Translations under genes and position numbers: made by a program
The notes under the pieces: model-generated
The model's database searches: none
Told to the model about the DNA's origin: nothing
What the model saw: the letters and a program-made list of their open reading frames with translations, nothing else
In this document: positions 33,063 through 42,383 of the stretch, piece after piece
Position numbering within the stretch: the stretch's first letter is position 1
Layout of the letters: every line of letters starts with the position of its first letter
Source of the DNA: Marinilabilia salmonicolor JCM 21150
GTDB taxonomy: Bacteria > Bacteroidota > Bacteroidia > Bacteroidales > Marinilabiliaceae
DNA length: 64,000 nt
NCBI RefSeq assembly: GCF_000259075.1
Contig: NZ_AJKI01000014.1
Location: forward strand, 40,574-104,573
Reading direction: 5' to 3'

Positions 33063-35384
33063 ATGAGACAATATTTGAAGCAGGATGAGTGGCGAATAAT
33101 AGAAGAAGGCTTCAGTCCTGACCACCATAAAGCATCCGAAAGTATTTTCAGCCTTGGAAACGGCCAGATGGGACAGCGTGCAAACTTTGAGGAAGCATGG
33201 AGCGGTCCCACTCTTCAGGGCAGCTATGTTGCCGGTGTCTATTATCCGGATAAAACCCGTGTGGGCTGGTGGAAAAACGGATACCCCGAATACTTTGCCA
33301 AAGTATTAAACTCCCCCAACTGGATTGGTATTGATGTAAATATCGACGGAGAAACATTAGACTTATTTAAAGCTGCCGATGTAGAGAAATTCCAACGAGT
33401 TCTGGATATGAAATCCGGAGTTCTAAGTCGTTCTTTTGATGTCACACTCAATAACGGTAATAAACTCTCTGTAAAAACAGAAAGATTCCTGAGTATGACA
33501 CGCAATGAAACTGGTGTCATCAGATATTCTGTAACTCCGGAAAAAGATTGTAAAATCATCTTTTCGCCATACATTGACGGAGATGTGGAGAATGAGGACA
33601 GCAATTACGACGAAAAATTCTGGAATATCCTGGAAACAGATGTCGATGAAGGCAAGGCGTCTCTTCTTTCACAGACCAAAAAATCTGATTTCCAGGTAGC
33701 CTTTGCCATGGAGACGGAAATTTCCGGAACTGACAACTTCGACATTCAGACGGTGAAAAACGAAACCTTCGCAGGTAACCACATCACCATAAAAGCTGAC
33801 AGAAACCAAACAATTACCCTTATCAAATATGTAGGTGTTTGCAGTTCGCTCAATCACAAACCTGACGAATTGACCGGTGCCGCAAAGAAACAAGCCTCTG
33901 AAGCCAGATTGCTTGGATTCAAAACTCTGTTGGAAGAACAAAAACAACACTGGGAAAACATCTGGAACCTGGGAGACATTAAAATCAAAGGGGATGTTGC
34001 AGCACAGCAGGGGATTCGTTTCAACATTTTTCATCTGAACCAAACTTACACCGGGGAAGATGAGCGATTAAATGTAGGGCCTAAAGGTTTTACCGGTGAA
34101 AAATACGGCGGGACAACTTACTGGGATACGGAAGCTTACGGAATCCCGTTTTTCCTGATGACCGCACCTCAAAAGGTTGTTCGCAACCTTTTGGTTTACC
34201 GTTACAAACACCTCCAAAAAGCTATTGAAAATGCGGAGAAACTCGGATTCACAAATGGTGCTGCCCTCTACCCTATGGTTACCATCAACGGGGAAGAGTG
34301 CCACAACGAGTGGGAAATCACTTTTGAGGAGATTCACCGCAATGGAGCTATCGCATTTGCCATTTACAACTATATCCGACACACAGGAGATATCAAATAC
34401 CTGTCAGAATATGGATTGGAAGTATTGGTAGGCATTGCCCGCTTTTGGAGCCAGCGTGCCACCTTCTCGCACGATAAAAAGAAATTTGTAATACTGGGCG
34501 TAACCGGGCCCAATGAATACGAAAACAATGTCAATAACAACTGGTTCACCAACAAAATAGCACAGTGGTGTCTCACTTATGCGCGTGAAGCCATTGACAT
34601 TGTCCGTAAAAACTATCCCGAACGATTTGAAGAAATCGCAGAAAAAGTAAACCTCGATACCTCCACTGAAACCAGTGTGTGGAAATCTGTGGCTACCAAC
34701 CTGCACCTTCCCTACAGCAAAGATCAGGAGGTTTTTCTTCAGCAGGACGGATATCTGGATAAGGAACAGATTACCGCCGATGAATTAAGTCCTTCTGTTC
34801 GCCCGATCAACCAGCATTGGTCATGGGATCGCATCCTTCGCTCCTGCTTTATTAAACAGGCCGATACGCTTCAGGGGATTTATCTGTTCGAGGAAGAATT
34901 CGATACTGAAACAATTCGCAGGAACTTTGCGTTCTATGAACCACGTACCGTCCACGAATCATCCCTTTCCCCATGTGTTCATAATATTCTGGCTGCCCGT
35001 ATCGGCAACCTGGACAAAGCATACGAAATGTACCTGAGAACCAGCCGTCTGGACATCGACGACTACAACAGAGAAGTACATGAAGGCCTGCACATTACCA
35101 GTATGGCAGGAACCTGGATGTCCATCGTTGAAGGATTCGGAGGTAAGCGGGTTTACAAAGACGGCAAATTAAGACTCTCGCCAATCATTCCCCATCAATG
35201 GAAAGAGTATGCTTTCAATATCCGTTTTCACGAAAAGAATCTTGAGGTGAAAGTAACTCGGGATGAAGTGGAAATTTGCTCGCATGCTGATGAGAAAATT
35301 TCACTGATCGTTTACGGAAAAGAGATTTCTCTGGCCCCCGGAAAATCAATCAAAGAACCAATAAATGTAAATTATCATGCTTAA
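33063..35384 (+). CDS. Maltose phosphorylase (GH65)
   Basis: 773 residues, the usual length for GH65 phosphorylases. The N-terminal beta-sandwich begins WRIIEEGFSPDHHKASESIFSLGNGQMGQRANFEE. The (alpha/alpha)6 barrel has YGGTTYWDTEAYGIPFFL and NGEECHNEWEITFEEIHRNG, the block with the acid Glu in maltose phosphorylases, then VTGPNEYENNVNNNWFTN and HEGLHITSMAGTWMSIVEGFGG. It splits maltose with phosphate into glucose and beta-glucose-1-phosphate. The flanking transporter and beta-PGM genes make maltose the likeliest substrate, though kojibiose or trehalose phosphorylases share the fold. It overlaps the next gene by eight bases. Confidence 0.93.
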   Translation: MRQYLKQDEWRIIEEGFSPDHHKASESIFSLGNGQMGQRANFEEAWSGPTLQGSYVAGVYYPDKTRVGWWKNGYPEYFAKVLNSPNWIGIDVNIDGETLDLFKAADVEKFQRVLDMKSGVLSRSFDVTLNNGNKLSVKTERFLSMTRNETGVIRYSVTPEKDCKIIFSPYIDGDVENEDSNYDEKFWNILETDVDEGKASLLSQTKKSDFQVAFAMETEISGTDNFDIQTVKNETFAGNHITIKADRNQTITLIKYVGVCSSLNHKPDELTGAAKKQASEARLLGFKTLLEEQKQHWENIWNLGDIKIKGDVAAQQGIRFNIFHLNQTYTGEDERLNVGPKGFTGEKYGGTTYWDTEAYGIPFFLMTAPQKVVRNLLVYRYKHLQKAIENAEKLGFTNGAALYPMVTINGEECHNEWEITFEEIHRNGAIAFAIYNYIRHTGDIKYLSEYGLEVLVGIARFWSQRATFSHDKKKFVILGVTGPNEYENNVNNNWFTNKIAQWCLTYAREAIDIVRKNYPERFEEIAEKVNLDTSTETSVWKSVATNLHLPYSKDQEVFLQQDGYLDKEQITADELSPSVRPINQHWSWDRILRSCFIKQADTLQGIYLFEEEFDTETIRRNFAFYEPRTVHESSLSPCVHNILAARIGNLDKAYEMYLRTSRLDIDDYNREVHEGLHITSMAGTWMSIVEGFGGKRVYKDGKLRLSPIIPHQWKEYAFNIRFHEKNLEVKVTRDEVEICSHADEKISLIVYGKEISLAPGKSIKEPINVNYHA

Positions 35385-37242
35385 TAAAAGTAGAATAACT
35401 ACCCTTCTTTTCGCCATTCTTATTCTGGCCGGATCCATTCCTGCTATGGCGAAATCAGAAGTTAAAGAACGTCTTGAACCTTCATCCTGGTGGATCGGGT
35501 TCAAAAATCCTGTTGTACAGTTGATGGCTTACAGCGAAGATATTGCTCAACTTCGCCCGGAGATTGATTACGAAGGAGTTTCAATTGAACGTATCATCGC
35601 AGTAGAAAACCCCAACTATCTGTTTATCGATATGCTGATTGAGGATGATGCAAAACCAGGTAAAGTGGAAATTAATTTCTCCGATGGCAAAAAAATCAGA
35701 AAAACAATGGTGCTGGAGTTAAACGAACGGGAAGATGGTTCAGCCCATCGCCAGGGTTTTACCAGTTCCGATGCCGTTTACCTGCTGATGCCCGACCGCT
35801 TTGCCAATGGCAACCCTGACAACGATAACATTCCGGGAATGCGAGAAAAAGCGGACCGCGAGGCACCTTATGGTCGTCACGGAGGCGATCTACAGGGAAT
35901 CATGAATCACCTGGATTACATTGCTGATATGGGCTTTACTGCCATCTGGCTTAATCCTGTGCTGGAAAATGACCAACCCGAATCTTCTTACCATGGATAT
36001 GCCACTACAAACTATTACAAAATAGACCCGCGGTACGGAACCAATGAGGAATACCGCCAACTGGTTGAAAAGGCCAACGAAAAAGGACTCAAAGTCATCA
36101 AAGACATGATTTTCAATCACTGTGGAAGCAAACACTGGTGGATGGAAGATCTGCCATCGGACGACTGGATCAACTACGATAGTTTTGTGAGATCAAACTA
36201 CAGATTGTCAACCATTTCTGACCCCAATGCCTCGCAAGCCGACATTAAGTTAGCTACAGAAGGATGGTTCGACACCTCCATGCCCGATCTGAATCTGAGA
36301 AACGATTTAATGCTTAATTACCTCATTCAAAACAGCATTTGGTGGATTGAATATGCCGGGCTGCAGGGAATCCGTCAGGATACCTATCCTTACCCCGACA
36401 AACATGGAATGGCGAAGTGGAACAAACGCATCAACCTGGAATATCCCAATTTCAATATTGTGGGAGAAGCATGGATTGGGGAGGCTGCAAAACTTTGCTA
36501 CTGGCAAAAAGATTTCCCAAACAGTGATGGTTTTAACTCCCACCTCAAAAGCATCATGGACTTCCCGCTGATGGATGCCATGCATGTGGCCTTCAATGAA
36601 AAAGGAGGAGGCTGGAGTGATGGTCTTATGCGACTGTACGATGTATTGGCCAACGATCATCTTTACCCGGACATCAACAATCTGATGGTATTCCCTGAAA
36701 ACCATGACGTAGGACGCATTTACAATGTTCTAAACAACGATCTCAGAAGTCTCAAGATGGTCACAGCCTTCTTTGCCACCGTTCGGGGAATTCCACAATG
36801 GTACTATGGTACCGAGTTGCTTATGGACGGAAACGGATACGAAGGGCACGCACATATTCGCCATGATTTCCCTGGCGGATGGGATGGCGATGACGTGAAT
36901 GCATTTACCCGAGAAGGACGTACGGATGAGCAAAATGAGATATTCGATTATCTGACCAAAATCCTTAACTATCGTAAAACCAGTGAAGCCATTCAACATG
37001 GTAAAACATTGCATTTTGTTCCGGAAAACAATGTATATGTCTATTTCAGGTATCTGGACGATCAGGCGGTAATGGTGTTGCTCAACAATTCCAATGACGA
37101 AAACCGCACAGTAAATGGGGAGCGGTTCGACGAAATCCTTTCAAAATATTCTAACGGAAAAGACATCATGACCGGTGAAGCAGTAACTTTTGAGAACTTC
37201 GAAGTGCCTTCCAAATCAGCAAGAATTATTGAATTAAATTAG
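35377..37242 (+). CDS. Neopullulanase/cyclomaltodextrinase-like GH13 (SusA-like), exported
   Basis: 621 residues with signal peptide (MLNKSRITTLLFAILILAGS, cut near AMAKS). The N-domain (about 30-120, SSWWIGFKNPVVQLMAYSED) is the cyclomaltodextrinase N-terminal type. The barrel has DMIFNH (D243, H248), GIRQDTYPY (D335), VGEAWIG (E364) and FPENHDVGR (H443, D444), all intact, and a small C-terminal beta domain (about 540-621). It resembles SusA, the periplasmic enzyme that degrades imported malto-oligosaccharides. The ATG overlaps the phosphorylase stop, so translation is coupled. Its TAG stop (37240-37242) is the first codon of a family II repeat element. Confidence 0.92.
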   Translation: MLNKSRITTLLFAILILAGSIPAMAKSEVKERLEPSSWWIGFKNPVVQLMAYSEDIAQLRPEIDYEGVSIERIIAVENPNYLFIDMLIEDDAKPGKVEINFSDGKKIRKTMVLELNEREDGSAHRQGFTSSDAVYLLMPDRFANGNPDNDNIPGMREKADREAPYGRHGGDLQGIMNHLDYIADMGFTAIWLNPVLENDQPESSYHGYATTNYYKIDPRYGTNEEYRQLVEKANEKGLKVIKDMIFNHCGSKHWWMEDLPSDDWINYDSFVRSNYRLSTISDPNASQADIKLATEGWFDTSMPDLNLRNDLMLNYLIQNSIWWIEYAGLQGIRQDTYPYPDKHGMAKWNKRINLEYPNFNIVGEAWIGEAAKLCYWQKDFPNSDGFNSHLKSIMDFPLMDAMHVAFNEKGGGWSDGLMRLYDVLANDHLYPDINNLMVFPENHDVGRIYNVLNNDLRSLKMVTAFFATVRGIPQWYYGTELLMDGNGYEGHAHIRHDFPGGWDGDDVNAFTREGRTDEQNEIFDYLTKILNYRKTSEAIQHGKTLHFVPENNVYVYFRYLDDQAVMVLLNNSNDENRTVNGERFDEILSKYSNGKDIMTGEAVTFENFEVPSKSARIIELN

Positions 37243-37440
37243 TGTTTGTCTATAAAGTCCAACTTCTGCGTTGTTGCTCAAAATCTAAATATTCATCCCG
37301 ATTGTGCTTTTTGTTGGTTTTTTGTTTAAAAAACCTTACAAAAGCTACTTCGGGACTGCAGTTTAGATTTTTCACACGCCTTGAATTTGAACTTTCTATC
37401 TCAAACACGTGAAAAATGCTTAGTTTATGGACTGGCACGA
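37240..37440. mobile_element. MITE-like element, family II, copy 4 (module A with insert)
   Basis: Starts TAGTGTTTGTCTATAAAGT (37240-37258), identical to the start of copy 1, and ends CTTAGTTTATGGACTGGCAC with AATTA on both sides. Module A is interrupted by a segment (about 37292-37362) inverted relative to copy 2 (CATCCCGATTGTGC and GCTACTTCGGGACT). The initial TAG is the stop codon of the upstream GH13 gene. Confidence 0.8.
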
Positions 37441-37577
37441 ATTAACCCGGTTTATTCATTAGCCACATTTAATATCTGTTCCGTGAAAGTCTGCAACAGG
37501 AAGTCTAATAAGCCTTTCTGTTGCTTTCACAAAACATTTTCCGGTTGTTTTTTCCGGTTTTTTATTAAATCCCTGTA

Positions 37578-37631
37578 ATTATGAATGTGGGGCCTCGCTT
37601 TCATCCAAAACGATGCCACCACATTCATAAT
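37578..37631. terminator. Perfect 13-bp inverted repeat downstream of the maltose operon
   Basis: ATTATGAATGTGG (37578-37590) and CCACATTCATAAT (37619-37631) enclose 28 bases. It may be a terminator or processing structure before the last GH13 gene, but the poly-T expected of a classic terminator is missing. Confidence 0.5.
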
Positions 37632-37675
37632 ATTTAACCTGCCTTGTACATAAGACAGGTAAGATGTAAACAAAC

Positions 37676-37745
37676 TGAAAACTGAAAGCCTGAGAGGGGC
37701 CGTTGCCCCAGACTATTGCTTAAAGACCTTCGGCCTTTTAAAAAC
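37676..37745. repeat. Family III repeat, second copy
   Basis: ACTGAAAGCCTGAG, a short hairpin GGGGCCGTTGCCCC, then ACTATTGCTTAAAGACCTTCGG match 22130-22195. It ends just before the start codons of the lipoprotein GH13 gene and so forms part of its leader. Confidence 0.65.
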
Positions 37746-37760
37746 ACAACAATTACAAAA

Positions 37761-39161
37761 ATGCGAAATATGCGAAATATGCGAAATTTAAAAACCATCA
37801 GCCTTTTATTGGCAGTTCTGTTTCTGATATCTTCCTGCCAGACCGCCTCCCAGAAAGATGCCTCGAAGGAAGCGTCAAGTGAATACACCAGCAACAGTCC
37901 CCTGCCTGAGTGGACCAAAGATGCAGTCATTTACGAGGTAAACATTCGTCAATATACCGAAGAAGGAACCTTCAATGCATTTGCAGAACATCTTCCCCGA
38001 TTGAAAGAACTCGGTGTGGATATTCTCTGGCTGATGCCGGTTCATCCCATCGGAGAAAAAAACAGAAAAGGCACCCTGGGTTCTTATTATTCAATCAAAA
38101 ACTACAAAGCCATCAATCCGGAATTCGGAACCATGGAAGATTTTAAAGCCCTTGTGGATAAAGCACATGAAATGGACATGCACCTGATTCTCGACTGGGT
38201 AGCCAACCATACTGCCTGGGATCATCCGTGGACGGAGACCAACCCTGAGTGGTACCTGCAAAATGAAGAGGGTGAAATCATTGCTCCTGTAGAGGACTGG
38301 ACAGATGTGGCAGGTTTAAACTACGACAATAAAGAGATGCGCCAGGCCATGACTGATGCCCTCACATTCTGGGTAAAAGAGGCCAATATTGACGGCTATC
38401 GTTGCGATGTGGCCGGAATGGTACCGGTAGATTTCTGGGAGGATGCACGAACTGCTATCGAGGCAGTGAAGCCGGTGTGGATGCTTGCCGAAGATGAGGA
38501 AGAGATTTCATTACTTGAAAATGCATTCAATGCCAACTACGGATGGTCTTTCCATCACATCATGAATAAAGTGGCCCAAAACGAACAAAATGCCACACAC
38601 CTAGCTGAATATTTCCAAAAAATTGATTCGCTGTATCCTGAAGGTTCATGGCCTATGCAGTTTACCACAAATCACGACGAGAACAGCTGGAACGGCACGG
38701 TTTGGGAACGGATGGGGGATGCCGCCAAAACCATGGCTGCCCTTACGTTTGTAGTGGAAGGAATGCCCCTGATTTATTCAGGCCAGGAAGTCGGTCTCAA
38801 TAAAAAACTCGAATTTTTTGAAAAAGATCAGATTGACTGGACCGGTGGAGAGGAAATGACTGAATTCTACCAGACCCTTACCCAACTAAAAACCGACAAT
38901 CCCGCCTTATGGAATGGAGAATTTGGGGGTGATCTGAAAATCATTGAAACCAATGATACCGAATCACTATTCTGTTTCTCCAGACAAAAAGGGGGAAACA
39001 CTGTCGTAGCACTTTTCAACTTTTCGGAAAGTTCAATCTCTGCATTCGTGGAAAACGGACCCGAAGGAACCTTTACCGAATATTTCAACGGTGAAGAAAC
39101 AACTCTCCCAATCAACGGACTGTTGCTTCAACCCCGGGAATTCAAAATATTTGTAAAATAA
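37761..39161 (+). CDS. GH13 alpha-amylase family lipoprotein
   Basis: An upstream ATG at 37716 lies in repeat DNA. The real start is one of three tandem in-frame ATGs at 37761, 37770 and 37779, each in a copy of ATGCGAAAT. From 37761 the lipoprotein signal (LKTISLLLAVLFLISSC, Cys26) anchors the protein in the outer or inner membrane. GH13 motifs are LDWVANH (D145, H150), GYRCDVAGMVP (D216), MLAEDEE (E244) and FTTNHDENS (H305, D306), all present. With 466 residues it is a compact amylase without an added CBM. SusG-like surface action is possible, though it lacks the CBM58 insert of SusG. It probably cuts malto-oligosaccharides and closes the starch region. Confidence 0.9.
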   Translation: MRNMRNMRNLKTISLLLAVLFLISSCQTASQKDASKEASSEYTSNSPLPEWTKDAVIYEVNIRQYTEEGTFNAFAEHLPRLKELGVDILWLMPVHPIGEKNRKGTLGSYYSIKNYKAINPEFGTMEDFKALVDKAHEMDMHLILDWVANHTAWDHPWTETNPEWYLQNEEGEIIAPVEDWTDVAGLNYDNKEMRQAMTDALTFWVKEANIDGYRCDVAGMVPVDFWEDARTAIEAVKPVWMLAEDEEEISLLENAFNANYGWSFHHIMNKVAQNEQNATHLAEYFQKIDSLYPEGSWPMQFTTNHDENSWNGTVWERMGDAAKTMAALTFVVEGMPLIYSGQEVGLNKKLEFFEKDQIDWTGGEEMTEFYQTLTQLKTDNPALWNGEFGGDLKIIETNDTESLFCFSRQKGGNTVVALFNFSESSISAFVENGPEGTFTEYFNGEETTLPINGLLLQPREFKIFVK

Positions 39162-39237
39162 CGATTGACCTTAACCGACCAATCATAGACTTTACTGCAT
39201 TGCATCTGCAATGACGAGATGAATTATTAATTCACAC

Positions 39238-39280
39238 AAAAGGGTTGATCTTCGGCATTACCGTAGATCAGCCCTTTTTT
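39238..39280. terminator. Bidirectional terminator
   Basis: AAAAGGGTTGATCTTCGG and CCGTAGATCAGCCCTTTTTT pair with two mismatches. It serves the lipoprotein GH13 gene and the convergent thpR gene. Confidence 0.85.
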
Positions 39281-39846
39281 CAAATCAGTAATTTGAATTT
39301 ATTGAGAACAGAGTATTCAGGCCCATCAGGGGTTAATTCACTTTTGTATAACCCTACCTCATTCACCCGGACCTTGTCCCACAGGGTTTCTCCTTGCCGT
39401 TTAACTTCCTCAATCAATCTTACTGGACGCTTAAGCTTTCTTATTCGGGCCAGCGTAAGATGAGGGGAAAATGGTTTTGGACTCTCCGGGATGCCCGTTT
39501 CCAGGCAAATATCTTCTGCTATTTTATTCAATTCATCCAGCCAGTCAGACCTTTCTACTCCTGCCCACAAAACTTTGGGTGACTGCAATGAACCAAAGAA
39601 TCCGGCACCTTTAACGACCAATTGCTCCCCCGCTTTTTGGTTGAAACCATTTCTTAACTTTCCTGCAAGTTCCGGGATGGAGGAAACAGAAAAACTTCCG
39701 ATAAATTTCAGGGTGATGTGCCATTGATCAGGCCGGGTCCATCTCAACTGATCGTCGTACCCCAACTGCCGAAGAGTAATCATCCATTCGTTTAACAAAG
39801 AGATTTTCCCCAATCCGACTCCCAGAAAAATCCTGATTTTTTCCAT
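39280..39846 (-). CDS. thpR: RNA 2',3'-cyclic phosphodiesterase (2H family)
   Basis: Taken from the Met at 39846 (MEKIRIFLGVGLGK); the frame is open to 39873. 188 residues with both HxT motifs of the 2H phosphoesterases: WHITLKFIGS and FSPHLTLARIRK. The domain GAGFFGSLQSPKVLWAGVE lies between them as in ThpR/LigT proteins. These hydrolyse 2',3'-cyclic phosphate RNA ends or reversibly join tRNA halves in vitro. Cytoplasmic, single gene, convergent with the starch operon. The exact cellular role is not known. Confidence 0.92.
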   Translation of the reverse strand: MEKIRIFLGVGLGKISLLNEWMITLRQLGYDDQLRWTRPDQWHITLKFIGSFSVSSIPELAGKLRNGFNQKAGEQLVVKGAGFFGSLQSPKVLWAGVERSDWLDELNKIAEDICLETGIPESPKPFSPHLTLARIRKLKRPVRLIEEVKRQGETLWDKVRVNEVGLYKSELTPDGPEYSVLNKFKLLI

Positions 39847-39921
39847 AACAAATGACTTTGCATATAGAACCAAAAAATTTTAAATTAGTCTTTTCCAATA
39901 ATCACCAAAATAGAGAAAATA

Positions 39922-40581
39922 ATGTCTGAAAGAAAGAGAATTGCAGTAATACTGTCAGGATGCGGAGTATTTGATGGCGCAGAAATACATGAATCCGTTT
40001 TTACGCTTTGGGCCATTGAAAAAGCCGGTGCCGAATATGAGATTTTCGCCCCCGATGTGCAACAACACCATGTGATTAATCATATATCGGGTGACGAAAT
40101 GGCTGAAAAACGCAATGTATTGATTGAGTCTGCAAGAATTGCACGAGGTAATATTAAGCCGCTGAGTAGGTTCAATGCTGCAGACTTTGATGCGCTTATG
40201 TTTCCGGGTGGATTTGGAGCAGCTAAGAACCTGAGTTCTTTTGCTTTTGACGGGCCTGATTGCACCGTAAACAAAGATGTTGAAAAAGCAATCATAGACA
40301 TCCACAAGGGGGGAAAGCCCATTGGAGCTTTGTGTATTTCCCCGGTGATACTGGCAAAAATATTCGGAAATGCAAAAATGACCATTGGTTCTGAGCAGGG
40401 CACTGCTGAAGCGATACAGGCCATGGGAGCCACACATGTAAATACCACACATGGCGAAGTGGTTACTGACGAAAACCTTAAAATTGCCACCACTCCCTGC
40501 TATATGCTGGATGCGAAAATCACTCAGATTGCCGAAGGAGCAGAAAATGTGGTAAACGCAGTATTTAAAATGATGGATTAA
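39922..40581 (+). CDS. elbB: ElbB-like isoprenoid biosynthesis glyoxalase (DJ-1/PfpI fold)
   Basis: 219 residues that match ElbB along the length: RIAVILSGCGVFDGAEIHES, DVQQHHVINH, RNVLIESARIARGNIKPL, DALMFPGGFGAAKNLSSFAF and GALCISPVILAKI with the nucleophilic-elbow Cys. The family belongs to the class I glutamine amidotransferase-like fold and has glyoxalase activity in vitro. Its link to isoprenoid synthesis is genetic. It stands alone on the plus strand, 75 bases after the divergent thpR start. Confidence 0.93.
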   Translation: MSERKRIAVILSGCGVFDGAEIHESVFTLWAIEKAGAEYEIFAPDVQQHHVINHISGDEMAEKRNVLIESARIARGNIKPLSRFNAADFDALMFPGGFGAAKNLSSFAFDGPDCTVNKDVEKAIIDIHKGGKPIGALCISPVILAKIFGNAKMTIGSEQGTAEAIQAMGATHVNTTHGEVVTDENLKIATTPCYMLDAKITQIAEGAENVVNAVFKMMD

Positions 40582-40659
40582 TTAACTTATAAATGAATAG
40601 CCGGGTGTTTTACTGCCTTCTTACTTTTAAACTTCAAACGAAATCATAGCATAAAACCA

Positions 40660-41268
40660 CTACAACATCCCGTTGTCAATCATAATTATGATGTGCTCAA
40701 TCATCCGGTCTTCTCTTTCACCGTCGTATTCGTCCTTCAAGTTTGAACCAAACAGCCGGGCTACCGATTGCCAAAAGAAAGCTGAAAACCCTCCTTTATA
40801 TTCCTTTATCAGATTGTAACTGGTATCTCCGGTTTCCCGGTCGATCAGTTTAATGAGCATACGTCCCTGAGAAAAAGTAAGTTTCCGCAAGGGTTTTTCA
40901 AATTCGTTGAACAACTCTTTCTCGGCTTCTTTCAAAAATTCCTTGCGTTCTTTTTCACGCTCAATCTGCCCCAGTTCCGCATTTATTGAATTCAATTTAT
41001 GTGCAGCTGCTCTTGCATAAGGAAGAGCAACTTTTATATTTTTCACAAAACGGTTATAGGTCTTGCGCTCACGCTTATTCCTAAATTTCCAGTCGGGAAC
41101 AACTTTAACTTCTCGCAGTACAATGTGCGGAATGGTATCACCCTGTACAACCTTAGATTCAAGAAGATACACCTCATTACCGGCCATCTCTTCCGTCCGC
41201 ACATTCTGGGCAGATACGGAAGCAGCAAGCACCAATAAAAGAGCTGTCAAAACCATATATCTTCTCAT
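40660..41268 (-). CDS. DUF4294 family exported protein
   Basis: The best start is the Met at 41268 (MRRYMVLTALLLVLAASVSA, signal cut near SAQ); the frame opens at 41310. 202 residues. The mature part begins with a small beta region (VYLLESKVVQGDTIPHIVLREVKV), followed by long charged helices (RNKRERKTYNRFVKNIKVALPY, LGQIEREKERKEFLKEAEKE) and LTFSQGRMLIKLIDRETGDTSYNLIKEYKGGFSAFFWQ. This is the pattern of DUF4294, a Bacteroidota family with no known function. It is likely periplasmic. Confidence 0.85.
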   Translation of the reverse strand: MRRYMVLTALLLVLAASVSAQNVRTEEMAGNEVYLLESKVVQGDTIPHIVLREVKVVPDWKFRNKRERKTYNRFVKNIKVALPYARAAAHKLNSINAELGQIEREKERKEFLKEAEKELFNEFEKPLRKLTFSQGRMLIKLIDRETGDTSYNLIKEYKGGFSAFFWQSVARLFGSNLKDEYDGEREDRMIEHIIIMIDNGML

Positions 41269-41349
41269 AACAATCATCTGTTCAATCCTCTTTACACAAA
41301 GTATCTGCAAAAAGCTTACCTAACCGGTTTTATTCAGAAAATATTCAAT

Positions 41350-42201
41350 TCAAATGCCGGCCTCCTCCCTGAGCCATTTGATTTCATCGGGCCAGCGCTC
41401 TGGGTCCGGAGTTTCCAAGATTATCGGAAGTTCATTAAACCGATCGTCTTTCATCATTCGTTCAAATGTTTTTTTGGTCATATAACCGTCTCCAAGACTC
41501 GCATGACGATCCACCTTGCTTCCCACATCCTTTTTGGCATCATTCAGATGCAAACCTTTCAGATATTTTAAACCCACCAACTCGTCAAATGTAGTCCAAC
41601 TTTCCTCGTAACCATTGTCTGACAAAAAATCATAACCGCCGGCCCAACCATGACAGGTATCAATGCATACCCCAACGCGGGATTTATCATCCACCAACTC
41701 AATGATTCGTGCCAGATGCTCAAACCGATAACCCACATTGGAGCCCTGACCTGCAGTATTCTCAATTACTGCCGTCACTCCTTTTGTTTTGTCCAGAGCA
41801 ATATTTACCGACTCGGCCACCCGCTGAAGACATTCATCCTCCGAAATTTTCTTAAGGTGGCTTCCCGGATGAAAATTCAGCAGTTCCAGTCCCAACTGCT
41901 CACATCGTTGCATCTCATCCAGAAAGGCTTCCCGCGACTTTTCAATGCCGGCTTTCTCCGGATGCCCGAGATTAATCAGATAACTGTCATGTGGTAAAAT
42001 ATAACGGGGCGAAAATCCCAGTTCTTTACAATTCTTTTTAAACTTACTGATGTTCTCCTCTGTAAGTGGTTTGGATTTCCACTGACGCTGATTCTTAGTG
42101 AACAATGCAAAGGCAGTGGCCCCTATTTCGGCTGCATTAACCGGAGCATTCTCTACTCCTCCGGCTGCACTCACATGAGCTCCGATAAACTTTTTAGTCA
42201 T
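41350..42201 (-). CDS. nfo: Endonuclease IV
   Basis: 283 residues, normal length. The start [20 protein letters not shown] and zinc-binding segments [64 protein letters not shown] and LETPDP contain the conserved His, Glu and Asp ligands of the three zinc ions. It cuts abasic sites in DNA base-excision repair. It is divergent from the thioredoxin/glutaredoxin gene. The start codon is well supported by the family N-terminus. Confidence 0.96.
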   Translation of the reverse strand: MTKKFIGAHVSAAGGVENAPVNAAEIGATAFALFTKNQRQWKSKPLTEENISKFKKNCKELGFSPRYILPHDSYLINLGHPEKAGIEKSREAFLDEMQRCEQLGLELLNFHPGSHLKKISEDECLQRVAESVNIALDKTKGVTAVIENTAGQGSNVGYRFEHLARIIELVDDKSRVGVCIDTCHGWAGGYDFLSDNGYEESWTTFDELVGLKYLKGLHLNDAKKDVGSKVDRHASLGDGYMTKKTFERMMKDDRFNELPIILETPDPERWPDEIKWLREEAGI

Positions 42202-42349
42202 TTCAATTCCTTTTAGAAAGTTATAATAATTTACACTTGGTCCGCAATAGATTTATCTTCTCACAAAATAACATAAAAACTCAAAACATTAAAACTGACA
42301 TTTTGACAACCTCTCAGGATTGGCACCATTTCTGATTTATGTATTTATG

Positions 42350-42357
42350 TATTTTTG
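42350..42357 (+). promoter_or_regulatory. Candidate -7 box for the glutaredoxin fusion gene
   Basis: TATTTTTG matches TAnnTTTG and lies 26 bases before the ATG, giving a very short leader. No good -33 element is seen at the standard distance. Confidence 0.5.
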
Positions 42358-42383
42358 TAGATACTATAATATTTAATTAAGAA

